Below, piece by piece: positions 1 to 6,221 of a stretch of 8,867 nucleotides of DNA. The stretch covers positions 1 to 8,867 of the forward strand of contig CAZFNQ010000019.1 of the NCBI GenBank assembly GCA_964520375.1, written 5' to 3'. Origin of the DNA: CAZFNQ01 sp964520375. Its GTDB lineage: Bacteria; Patescibacteriota; Saccharimonadia; Saccharimonadales; JANWIN01. The position numbers and the translations under genes were made by a program. Below the pieces are notes generated by a model. It did no database searches. It was not told where the DNA came from and saw only the letters and a program-made list of their open reading frames with translations. Within the stretch, counting starts at the first letter, position 1. Each line of letters begins with the position of its first letter.

Positions 1-6
1 AGAAAT

Positions 7-1284
7 ATGACAGCTAAAAATGCTAATAAAAGAAGGGCTAGTCGTGTGAAAAAACTGCGAAAAACTTTTTCACGTTATTCATTTGCTAAGAAAGCTCTTA
101 TTTTTGCTCTGCCATTTGCGGTTGTGGGCGCTGCCTTGTTAATTTTCTCGTATGCCAGCCCTTCACCATATGACGACATACGACAGGCCAGCCTGGTAGA
201 TAGCCCAAAACTTGGCTTGGTATACAAAGGACTGAGAGCAGTTAAAAAAGATGCCGACCATCCATGTAAAGGCATTTTTGAGATTGAAGGAGCAAAAGCC
301 AATGGTCAACCAATCTGTACACATGGACCCGATCCGGCTCCGGTTGGTGTTGATGTTACCAAAATAACTCCTGAGATTAAGGGAAAGCAGCTGGACAAAC
401 GGCCTAAAGATAAAACCACTACCCAGCAGTTACAAGGCTTAACTGACAGTCAAATTACAGCCGCAGCCATATCATTTACCAATCAAATACCTTACAAAGA
501 GGCACCAGTACCCTGTACCTCTGGACGCCATCGGATTAAATTAGTGATGATTACACACGGTTCAGACAAGCCGCATTACAGAGAACTTGAACGAGAAACG
601 GCCTATCGTATGGAAAGCGAGCTGGAATACAGTGCTATACGTTCAGGACCTGGAGCGGTTAACAAGCATTATCGGTTTGTGACCAACAGTAGTTGTGAGC
701 CAACTGTTGCTCTAGTTATCGGGCCAAGTAATCTTGATCTGTCTGTAGCTGGAAATGTTACGACTTATCTTGCAAATCATGGTTACAATGACCCCTATAC
801 CAAATACTTGGTGTGGGATTACAGCGAAGACGCGAAGTTCTGTGGAATAGCTACTATCTGGGGTGACAGCAATCCTAGCGCTGCCGATAACAAAGTTAAT
901 AATCGAACTGGGTGGGCAGTAATTGGGCCAGCATGTTGGTCTTATTCAGAGGTCCACGAAATTATGCATAATCTTGGAGCTGTGAACCTTGATGCCCCTC
1001 GCACTAGCGGTTCTTACCACTGTTTAGACGAATACGATATTATGTGTTACGCCGATCATAGAAATTCTGCCGGTCAATATACCAAGTGCATTAATTCACT
1101 TGGAGTAGCCTTCAGTTGTGGACAGAATGGTAAGCCTTTGTATAAAGATCCTAATTGTCCCACTACTAATTTTGATTGGCAGCTAGATTGCAATAAGAAC
1201 GACTATTTTAACACCGGCATCATCCCATCTACCCGCTATCTCTATGACCACTGGAATGTCGCCAATAGTCCGTATTTACAGTAG
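7..1284 (+). CDS. Membrane-anchored extracellular metzincin-like zinc metallopeptidase
   Basis: Probable zinc-dependent endopeptidase acting outside the cell. The first 28 residues are strongly basic and are followed by one hydrophobic helix (about 30-49), which fits a signal anchor or uncleaved signal peptide. A low-complexity linker leads into a catalytic region from about residue 170 to 425. The zinc motif HEIMH is at 317-321, with E318 as the expected catalytic base, and runs on as HNLGAVN, so the usual third metzincin ligand (His or Asp at position 327) is Asn. A Met-turn-like YDIMCY lies at 343-348, just after H338-C339. I recall actinobacterial secreted proteins with a similar arrangement, where a His before the Met-turn could serve as third ligand; that is inference. 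Many cysteines (87, 104, 170, 230, 279, 310, 339, 347 and others) suggest disulfides. The frame is open to the window edge, so a start further upstream is possible. Substrate unknown. Confidence 0.8.
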   Translation: MTAKNANKRRASRVKKLRKTFSRYSFAKKALIFALPFAVVGAALLIFSYASPSPYDDIRQASLVDSPKLGLVYKGLRAVKKDADHPCKGIFEIEGAKANGQPICTHGPDPAPVGVDVTKITPEIKGKQLDKRPKDKTTTQQLQGLTDSQITAAAISFTNQIPYKEAPVPCTSGRHRIKLVMITHGSDKPHYRELERETAYRMESELEYSAIRSGPGAVNKHYRFVTNSSCEPTVALVIGPSNLDLSVAGNVTTYLANHGYNDPYTKYLVWDYSEDAKFCGIATIWGDSNPSAADNKVNNRTGWAVIGPACWSYSEVHEIMHNLGAVNLDAPRTSGSYHCLDEYDIMCYADHRNSAGQYTKCINSLGVAFSCGQNGKPLYKDPNCPTTNFDWQLDCNKNDYFNTGIIPSTRYLYDHWNVANSPYLQ

Positions 1285-1320
1285 TTTTTTAAGCATAACC
1301 GAGGTTAGTAAATAATATAC

Positions 1321-1349
1321 TTGCGCAATACTCCATTTATTGGTATAAT
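1321..1349 (+). promoter_or_regulatory. Promoter for the LPNTG mini-protein and glycosyltransferase genes
   Basis: A perfect TATAAT (1344-1349) is preceded by TG at 1341-1342, giving an extended -10 element. TTGCGC (1321-1326) sits exactly 17 bp upstream as a weak -35. Transcription would start near 1355-1356. This leaves a leader of about 15 nt that contains AGGAG (1361-1365), 5 nt before the ATG at 1371. Confidence 0.7.
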
Positions 1350-1370
1350 ACCCCAGTAAAAGGAGTTAAT

Positions 1371-1562
1371 ATGACAGGTAATGTTTCACCAAGTGGTGTA
1401 GTTTTAGGAACCTCAACCGTTGCAGGTAGTGCTATTGCATTATTGCCTAACACTGGTAGTAATAGTATTTTCAAGTACTTTCTGATTGCAATAATTGTAG
1501 TTGCCGCAGTTGTTTTAGTAACACGCGCTACTAAACTTATAGTTACTCGAGTTAATCGATAA
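1371..1562 (+). CDS. 63-aa LPNTG-motif single-helix membrane mini-protein
   Basis: A tiny protein with a complete sorting-type C-terminus: LPNTG at residues 25-29, a hydrophobic helix at about 34-50, then a basic tail containing four Arg and one Lys. In sortase substrates the enzyme cleaves between Thr and Gly and links the upstream part to an envelope acceptor. Here only 24 mostly small or polar residues precede the motif and there is no N-terminal signal peptide. Topology would therefore be N-outside, C-inside through the single helix. The start is well set by AGGAG 5 nt upstream and by the promoter just before it. The glycosyltransferase gene follows after 36 nt and is probably co-transcribed. 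Sortase processing is inferred, since no sortase gene lies in the window. It could simply be a small structural membrane protein with a chance motif. Confidence 0.8.
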   Translation: MTGNVSPSGVVLGTSTVAGSAIALLPNTGSNSIFKYFLIAIIVVAAVVLVTRATKLIVTRVNR

Positions 1563-1598
1563 CGTCTCAGTAATACAGAGGTTATATAAAGGCATAAT

Positions 1599-3005
1599 AT
1601 GTTATTGATTGCCTATCTCGTACTTATCCTAGGTGTGGTTAACTTATTTAGAATCGCTACCTTTCTAATCGGTAGCGATCTTTATGATATTCATATCAGC
1701 CAAAAGCAAAAATCTCCAAAAGAAGTAACCATTCCACGTAGTATTAACAGAATTGACTTAGGGTATGTGACAAAACGAGGACTTAAATTCACGCGTCCCG
1801 GGCTCTGGATCGATAACACCCGATTATCCGCTAATTATAGGAAAAAGCGTCCAACTAGAACTTATAATCCGCTGGTAACTATCATTGTGCCGGCTCACAA
1901 CGAGGAAAAAACCTTGCAGCGCAACCTAAACAGTATTTTAAATAGCTCGTATCGAAATATTGAGCTAATTATTGTTAATGACAGTAGCACCGATCGAACC
2001 CCACAAATTGCTAGAAACTTTCAACGCAAGTACCGCAATCAGTTTAAACGGATCATCGTATTAAATGTAAACGTGCGGGGCAAAGCCAGAGCATTGAACG
2101 CTGGTCTCAAGTATGCCCGCGGTTCGCTATTTATGTGCCTTGACGCTGACTCGGCTCTAACTGAAAATGCACTAAAATACGGGGTTAGCAACTTTCGCAA
2201 TCGTCGAGTTGTAACGCTTTCATCCAACGTAAAAATATTTCCCGGTAAGGGAATGCTCAACTTATTTCAGCGTATAGAGTACCTTATTTGCTACCAGATG
2301 AAAAAAGCCGAAACGCTTACTAAAACCCAATACATTGTTGGCGGTATCGGCTCAATGTTTAGAACCAAAATGGTCAAAACTCTGGGCGGATACGACACTG
2401 ACACTATAACTGAAGATATTGACCTATCTATGAAAGTAATTAGCAAGTACGGTAACCGTGTCCGAATAGGCTATGATCCTCGGATGGTGGTTTTTACGGA
2501 GGCCGTAATTAACATGAAAGGACTATTGCAACAGCGCTTTCGATGGAAATATGGCCGCTACCAAGTATTTTTAAAGCAAAAACATTTGTTCTGGTCCCAT
2601 TCAAGAAAACAAAACCGTTTACTGACATGGCTGTACTTACCCTATGCGTTATACGGTGAGCTAGCCTATGCCCTTGAACCGCTGACTTATATACTGGTAC
2701 TTTACCTAATGCTTGTTTACGCTAATGTAACCATGCTGACGGGTTCATTTTTGGTATTTCTATTTTATTCAACCATTCAAATTACTGGTGCAACCGTTGG
2801 CTATAGCGCAAAAGAGCGTATCAAGTTTATCCTGTTGTCACCCCTAACATACTTTGGTATGTTCACATTGTCATTTGTAGAATATATCGCTACCTTGAGA
2901 GGTTTTCTTAGTTCAAAGAAGTTAATAGCAAACTACCGCAGCGGAAATGGCGATTGCAACTGGCAACACGTTGAACGCGCCGGTGTTGCTACTATTGCTA
3001 GTTAA
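1599..3005 (+). CDS. Processive family 2 glycosyltransferase (membrane polysaccharide synthase type)
   Basis: Transfers sugars from a nucleotide-sugar to a growing chain at the inner face of the membrane, as in the PgaC, hyaluronan synthase and cellulose synthase group. An N-terminal helix (about 2-24) precedes a GT-A domain from about 90. The motifs are complete: VPAHNEE at 97-103, D128 in VNDSS, DAD at 182-184, TED at 271-273 with the catalytic Asp, and QRFRW at 312-316 (QxxRW, typical of processive enzymes). Two to four hydrophobic segments follow (about 344-375, 380-402, 408-434). The C-terminal WQHVERAG resembles the closing motif of PgaC-like enzymes. The start is supported by AAAGG six nt upstream. 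Length (468 aa) is normal for the group. The sugar and product cannot be read from sequence. Co-transcription with the LPNTG mini-protein suggests an envelope or surface glycan. Confidence 0.9.
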   Translation: MLLIAYLVLILGVVNLFRIATFLIGSDLYDIHISQKQKSPKEVTIPRSINRIDLGYVTKRGLKFTRPGLWIDNTRLSANYRKKRPTRTYNPLVTIIVPAHNEEKTLQRNLNSILNSSYRNIELIIVNDSSTDRTPQIARNFQRKYRNQFKRIIVLNVNVRGKARALNAGLKYARGSLFMCLDADSALTENALKYGVSNFRNRRVVTLSSNVKIFPGKGMLNLFQRIEYLICYQMKKAETLTKTQYIVGGIGSMFRTKMVKTLGGYDTDTITEDIDLSMKVISKYGNRVRIGYDPRMVVFTEAVINMKGLLQQRFRWKYGRYQVFLKQKHLFWSHSRKQNRLLTWLYLPYALYGELAYALEPLTYILVLYLMLVYANVTMLTGSFLVFLFYSTIQITGATVGYSAKERIKFILLSPLTYFGMFTLSFVEYIATLRGFLSSKKLIANYRSGNGDCNWQHVERAGVATIAS

Positions 3006-3017
3006 TAAGATACTTCT

Positions 3018-3509
3018 TTATTTCTTGTGCTTGCCCTTATGGGGTCGTTTTGTCCGGTTTAGTCGCAAGCCAACTAGGCTAACTAGAATGGCTGCAGCTA
3101 CAATTAAACTTTGATACTGGTCAATAGATGACCATAAACTATTACTGGTAATGTTATGGTGAACACCGCCAGGTAAAAGTGGTACTGCCAATAAGGCCCC
3201 GACTGCACCAGTGGCTACAGCCGGAATCAAATTTACCATAGCCTTGGTACCAGATAAACTTTTTCGAAGTAGCAGTGCCGCAAAAAAAGCCGGAGCAAAG
3301 AGTAGAAACAGCTGAACTACACTAAGGTTTAGCGTGCCACTGGCTGGTCTAAATGAATTTAAAATATTTGTACTGTCACTGCTGACAAACTGGGCTAGTA
3401 CACTGCCTCCACATAGAGCTAAAAACACCACGGCACCATTGGCGCGTAGCAGAAAGATAATTACAGCCGGTAAACCAATTAACAGCGCTAAAGTAACAAG
3501 CGGAGCCAT
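3018..3509 (-). CDS. Uncharacterised five-helix membrane protein
   Basis: I do not recognise the family. The 163-aa product has about five hydrophobic segments (4-22, 25-43, 64-82, 93-113, 132-150) and a strongly basic C-terminal tail (RTKRPHKGKHKK), which by the positive-inside rule should face the cytoplasm. No catalytic or binding motif is visible. The ATG at 3509 is preferred over an in-frame TTG at 3527. Neither has a ribosome binding site, but an extended -10 element lies six nt before the ATG, suggesting a leaderless transcript. It is the last gene of the minus-strand block and ends 12 bp from the stop of the convergent glycosyltransferase. No clear hairpin terminator lies between them. 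Confidence 0.75.
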   Translation of the reverse strand: MAPLVTLALLIGLPAVIIFLLRANGAVVFLALCGGSVLAQFVSSDSTNILNSFRPASGTLNLSVVQLFLLFAPAFFAALLLRKSLSGTKAMVNLIPAVATGAVGALLAVPLLPGGVHHNITSNSLWSSIDQYQSLIVAAAILVSLVGLRLNRTKRPHKGKHKK

Positions 3510-3515
3510 AGGACA

Positions 3516-3524
3516 ATGATAGCA
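3516..3524 (-). promoter_or_regulatory. Extended -10 element of the five-helix membrane protein gene
   Basis: Read on the minus strand this is TGCTATCAT: an extended -10 TGn plus a 5/6 match to TATAAT. Six bases separate it from the ATG at 3509, so the expected start of transcription falls on the A of the start codon. No convincing -35 is seen 16-18 bp upstream. Assigned by pattern only. Confidence 0.45.
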
Positions 3525-3599
3525 CAAGCAGCTTCAATCGAGCCCTAAGGCATTTGCGCTTGGTTATGTGCTGTTTAGAATTTGCTCTTTTAGGTGTGA

Positions 3600-4502
3600 C
3601 TAGGCACCGACTCGGTCCTTGCGCCGCTTGCCCATGGCATTTTGCTCAATATACTCCAGAATTTTTTCAGCCACGTTTTGTCCGGTAACCTTTTCTATGC
3701 CAAATCCTGGGCTGGCATTTACTTCCAGAACCAGGGGTCCGCGGTTAGACCGCATCATATCAACACCACAAATAGATAATCCCATAGCTTTAGCTGCCTT
3801 TTGAGCTGTTCTACGCTCTAGGTCAGATAAAGTAATCGATTTACCAGTACCGCCCTGATGTAGATTAGATCTAAAATCATCATCCAGGCTCCGGCGTTCC
3901 ATGCTGGCCACTACTTGGCCACCAACCACAAAGGCGCGGATATCGGTACCGGCCGATTCTTCAATAAATTCTTGGACTAAAAAGCTTACGCCTTCGACAT
4001 AGAAGGCTTGCATTACAGCCTGGGCGGCTTTTCGAGTTTCAGCCAACACCACACCGTTGCCATGCGTGCCCCGGGCAACCTTTATAATTACCGGTGCGCC
4101 ACCTACTTGCTCTATAACGTCATCCAGATCGGCTGTTTCACGGGCGAAAACAGTTTTGGGTATGCCGGCGCCCGCTCTGGCTAGTAATTGCATGCTGCGT
4201 AGCTTGTCGCGTGATCGCACTAGTGCAATTGAATTAGTAGTCGTAAATACACCTTGAATTTCGAATTGTCGGACAATAGAGCCTCCGTACTTGGTCAGAC
4301 CGGCAGTAATGCGTGGGATCACTACATCAATATCACTTAAATCCTCACCTTCATAGCGAACCACTGGGTGACGACTTTCAATGGTGACGTAACACTTGGC
4401 ATAATTAATAACGCGGACTTCATGACCGCGCTTCTCAGCTTCTTCTTTTAACCGCTTGGTAGAATAATTACCTGGACCTTGGGATAATATAGCTATCTTC
4501 AT
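3600..4502 (-). CDS. rimK: RimK-type ATP-grasp glutamate ligase
   Basis: ATP-dependent carboxylate-amine ligase. E. coli RimK adds glutamates to the C-terminus of ribosomal protein S6 and can make poly-alpha-glutamate. At 300 aa it matches E. coli RimK in length and, as I recall that sequence, in long stretches: an N-terminal MKIAILS, VIPRI at 61-65, KLRSMQLLAR at 100-109, and VIIKVARGTHGNGVVLAE (138-155) in the nucleotide-binding region. RSNLHQGG (211-218) and LEVNASPG (259-266) also match. The Mg ligands D248, E260 and N262 fall at the E. coli positions. AAAGGA six nt before the ATG is the ribosome binding site and lies inside the end of the upstream protease gene, whose stop is only two nt away. 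This indicates one operon. The real target here is unknown, since S6 is not in the window. Confidence 0.93.
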   Translation of the reverse strand: MKIAILSQGPGNYSTKRLKEEAEKRGHEVRVINYAKCYVTIESRHPVVRYEGEDLSDIDVVIPRITAGLTKYGGSIVRQFEIQGVFTTTNSIALVRSRDKLRSMQLLARAGAGIPKTVFARETADLDDVIEQVGGAPVIIKVARGTHGNGVVLAETRKAAQAVMQAFYVEGVSFLVQEFIEESAGTDIRAFVVGGQVVASMERRSLDDDFRSNLHQGGTGKSITLSDLERRTAQKAAKAMGLSICGVDMMRSNRGPLVLEVNASPGFGIEKVTGQNVAEKILEYIEQNAMGKRRKDRVGA

Positions 4503-4504
4503 GA

Positions 4505-5094
4505 TTAATCCTTTACTGCGTAACGATACTTGGTGCCCTGACGAACGTCAACTAGAAAATGGTAGCGTCGCAGAAACTTTCTACCAATAAGAACACCTTT
4601 CATCATAGTACTTCTGTCCGACAAACTTATATCAATAATAAAGCTGTTGCCATTAATTAATACCTTCGTTTTCACTAAATATCGCTCTTCTAGATGCCCA
4701 TTAGAGCTGCGAACTCTTTTTTTAACATAGTTTTTAGTCCGGGCTTTTACATTTAATCTACCCAGTGGGTGAAATATTAAATATGTTTCGCCCTTTGAGT
4801 TCACACGTTCCTTCATTCCGGAAGCATGGAGTGCGCCAGAATAGGCACCGGTGTCTATTTTTGCAATTACTCTTTTTATCCCAAACTCCGGGAAACTAAT
4901 TCGCTCAAATGANNNNNNNNNNNNNNNNNNNNNNNNNNNNNNNNNNNNNNNNNNNNNNNNNNNNNNNNNNNNNNNNNNNNNNNNNNNNNNNNNNNNNNNN
5001 NNNNNNNNNNNNTTTTTGCAATTACTCTTTTTATCCCAAACTCCGGGAAACTAATTCGCTCAAATGATCCAATTATTTTATCTTCAAATTTCAT
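4505..5094 (-). CDS. RimB-type retropepsin-like protease (PF05618, 'ATP-dependent zinc protease'), split by an assembly gap
   Basis: Family COG4067/PF05618, usually labelled ATP-dependent zinc protease although the fold and DTGA motif resemble retropepsin aspartic proteases. In Pseudomonas the equivalent RimB works with RimK. As written, the gene is broken by 100 N, and the downstream part alone appears to start at an internal Met (4816). If the identical 55-bp flanks are overlapped, removing 155 bp, one open frame of 435 bp remains, encoding 144 aa. In that product ERISFPEFGIKRVIAK (12-27) is followed by the catalytic-type IDTGAYSGALHA (28-39). Further family motifs follow: VRSSNG (76-81), EER (84-86), DRS (108-110) and LIGRKFL (117-123). 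The ATG at 5094 overlaps the TAA of the upstream 57-aa gene (TAATG), so translation is probably coupled. The rimK gene begins two nt after its stop. The gene is most likely intact in the organism. Confidence 0.85.
4858..5067. repeat. Identical 55-bp direct copies flanking the N gap (unmerged contig overlap)
   Basis: Positions 4858-4912 and 5013-5067 are identical over all 55 bases. Each copy directly abuts the run of N. Both encode the same stretch of the RimB-type protease in the same sense. The pattern fits two contig ends sharing one k-mer of length 55 rather than a biological duplication. Confidence 0.9.
4913..5012. other. Scaffold gap of exactly 100 N
   Basis: One hundred unknown bases, the placeholder length commonly used for a gap of unknown size. 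Given the matching flanks, the true gap is probably zero or negative, with no sequence missing. Confidence 0.97.
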
Positions 5095-5267
5095 TATATT
5101 TTGTCTGCCTTAGCTTTTAGATATTCAACCAGTTTAGCGGTAATGTCAACATCGGTTGTCGCTTGGGGCTGCGGGTGAAACAGTGACTTTTTACTAGCAT
5201 AGTTAAGAAGACCAGTCCTCTCAGGGCTGGCGCTTGAGCCTATAGCTACACAGTAAAAATTCATCAT
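5094..5267 (-). CDS. 57-aa unknown protein translationally coupled to the RimB-type gene
   Basis: An open frame of 57 codons starting with tandem ATGs (5267, 5264). It has a well placed AAAGG seven nt upstream and a consensus-like promoter about 50 nt upstream. It ends in TAA, whose last base is the A of the next gene's ATG (TAATG). The product starts MMNFYCVAIGSS, has a middle rich in Ser, Pro, Gln and Thr, and ends in a Lys-rich amphipathic stretch (about 42-57, ITAKLVEYLKAKADKI). There is no signal peptide or membrane helix. I do not recognise the family. Its position at the head of the operon suggests a role with the protease-ligase pair, as partner, regulator or substrate; this is inference. 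The ribosome binding site, promoter and coupled stop make it very likely to be real despite its size. Confidence 0.75.
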   Translation of the reverse strand: MMNFYCVAIGSSASPERTGLLNYASKKSLFHPQPQATTDVDITAKLVEYLKAKADKI

Positions 5268-5316
5268 AATCTAACCTTTAAATTGTATCGATCAATAAAG
5301 CTTAATATTCTGATTA

Positions 5317-5345
5317 ATTATAACACTTTTTATTGTTTTGTGCAA
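5317..5345 (-). promoter_or_regulatory. Promoter of the 57-aa gene / RimB-type / rimK operon
   Basis: On the minus strand TTGCAC (5345-5340) and a perfect TATAAT (5322-5317) are separated by exactly 17 bp. TG occurs one base before the -10 (extended form). Transcription would start near 5310, giving a leader of about 43 nt. The -35 begins only four bases after the stop codon of the 37-aa gene. Confidence 0.75.
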
Positions 5346-5349
5346 CACT

Positions 5350-5463
5350 TTAGCGAGCGTTTTGGACATGCAAATATATGACCACAATAGCAACAATCAA
5401 TATTGAGAACATGATTATCATCAGGGGTATAAAGCCATCCTGAGACGACTCAAGTTTTTTCAT
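5350..5463 (-). CDS. 37-aa single-helix membrane mini-protein with GFIPL motif
   Basis: A small frame on the minus strand. A short charged N-terminus (MKKLESSQDG) is followed by GFIPL at residues 10-14 and an unbroken hydrophobic stretch to about residue 31, then a short tail, LHVQNAR. The G-F junction before a hydrophobic helix resembles a type IV prepilin cleavage site, but the Glu normally five residues after the cut is Met here, so prepilin processing is doubtful. A TATAAT lies nine bases before the ATG and no ribosome binding site is visible, which would fit a nearly leaderless transcript. I do not know a function. The coding call rests on clean hydrophobicity, its own promoter and an exact fit between the GGDEF gene and the next promoter. 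Confidence 0.6.
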   Translation of the reverse strand: MKKLESSQDGFIPLMIIMFSILIVAIVVIYLHVQNAR

Positions 5464-5472
5464 ATTAAGTTC

Positions 5473-5500
5473 ATTATAAGACGCTAGTGTTTTTTGTACA
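5473..5500 (-). promoter_or_regulatory. Promoter of the 37-aa mini-protein gene
   Basis: On the minus strand TGTACA (5500-5495, 4/6 match to TTGACA), a 16-bp spacer and a perfect TATAAT (5478-5473). Transcription is expected near 5466, three bases before the ATG at 5463. Confidence 0.55.
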
Positions 5501-5531
5501 GAAGTAATTTTCGCTAATGACTAAGTTATTT

Positions 5532-6215
5532 TTACGCGACGAGGTTTGTGCCGTTTTTTTGTTGTTGCTTATGGGCGTACATTTCTGCGTCAATACGTTC
5601 ATAAAAGTCGCTCGGGCTCTCTCCCGGCCTTAACATGCCAACACCAACACTTACTTTAAGACTTATCTCTTTAGGAAAACCGACAGCATCTACTTCTTTC
5701 TGAAGAGCTTCTTCAATTCGTCCACTAGTTACTTTATTTAGCTCATCCTCTGACATATCGGTTTTATCTCCGTAATCTGGCATCAGCACTGCGAACTCAT
5801 CGCCCCCAATTCGGTACACCTTATCAGTTCTACGAACTCCACTCAAAATACCGTTTGCAATCACACGTAGTGCCTTATCGCCGGTAGCGTGACCAAATGT
5901 GTCATTAATGCCCTTGAAGCCAAGACCATCAATTACGGCCATACCAACCGGTCGATCAAACTCGGCAGCCCGTTCTATAATTGTTTTGCGCTCTTTTTCA
6001 TAACTTGCCCTATCGGGTAGCCTAGTTATAGGATCAATATGGGCATCGGCCAGGGCCTTTTTTTCTTGCCTTAATTCCTGATTTGATTTGTCTAACTCAG
6101 CCCTTTTCTTAATAATTGTTCCGGCGTATTCAGCAATAAGTCGGTAATCCCGACTTGGCTGGCTAGTTATTTCAACCTTGTTTTTGTGTTGTAAAGGAAC
6201 CTTGTGTTCGCTCAT
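5532..6215 (-). CDS. Cytosolic GGDEF-domain diguanylate cyclase
   Basis: Predicted to condense two GTP into the second messenger c-di-GMP. Counting from the ATG at 6215 (227 aa), residues 1-32 are unassigned and 33-60 form a charged, probably coiled-coil segment. The GGDEF domain spans about 60-225. It opens with DPITRLPDRASYE, a variant of the usual LTGLPNR. The metal ligand D96 and IND at 103-105 are present, as is the signature GGDEF (137-141). An RRTD at 128-131, five residues before it, is an intact RxxD product-inhibition site. SVGVG and a MYAHKQQ segment close the domain. There is no signal peptide, membrane helix or recognisable sensor domain. The second Asp of the usual DxDxFK is Leu. 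The start at 6215 is preferred to 6221 because a promoter -10 ends immediately before 6221. No ribosome binding site is seen. Confidence 0.9.
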   Translation of the reverse strand: MSEHKVPLQHKNKVEITSQPSRDYRLIAEYAGTIIKKRAELDKSNQELRQEKKALADAHIDPITRLPDRASYEKERKTIIERAAEFDRPVGMAVIDGLGFKGINDTFGHATGDKALRVIANGILSGVRRTDKVYRIGGDEFAVLMPDYGDKTDMSEDELNKVTSGRIEEALQKEVDAVGFPKEISLKVSVGVGMLRPGESPSDFYERIDAEMYAHKQQQKNGTNLVA

Positions 6216-6221
6216 AAGCAT

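Noticed and set aside
75..302. Minus-strand 75-codon frame opposite the metallopeptidase gene
   Set aside because: Overlaps a well supported gene and shows no recognisable motif or start signals.
1296..1307. Inverted repeat TAACC-GA-GGTTA as terminator or operator
   Set aside because: A five-bp stem with a two-base centre cannot form a proper terminator hairpin and no T-tract follows it. An operator role upstream of the 1321 promoter cannot be supported by one copy.
3006..3017. Bidirectional terminator between the convergent genes
   Set aside because: No inverted repeat of useful length is visible in or around the 12-bp gap.
3619..4257. Plus-strand frames opposite rimK
   Set aside because: Short antisense frames within a strongly conserved enzyme gene, without start signals.
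4851..5054. Plus-strand open frame running through the N gap
   Set aside because: Half of it is unknown residues, and the rest is antisense to the RimB-type gene.
4858..5067. Tandem duplication or insertion inside the protease gene
   Set aside because: Both copies end exactly at the N run and collapse to a perfect in-frame gene, so an assembly artefact is the simpler explanation.
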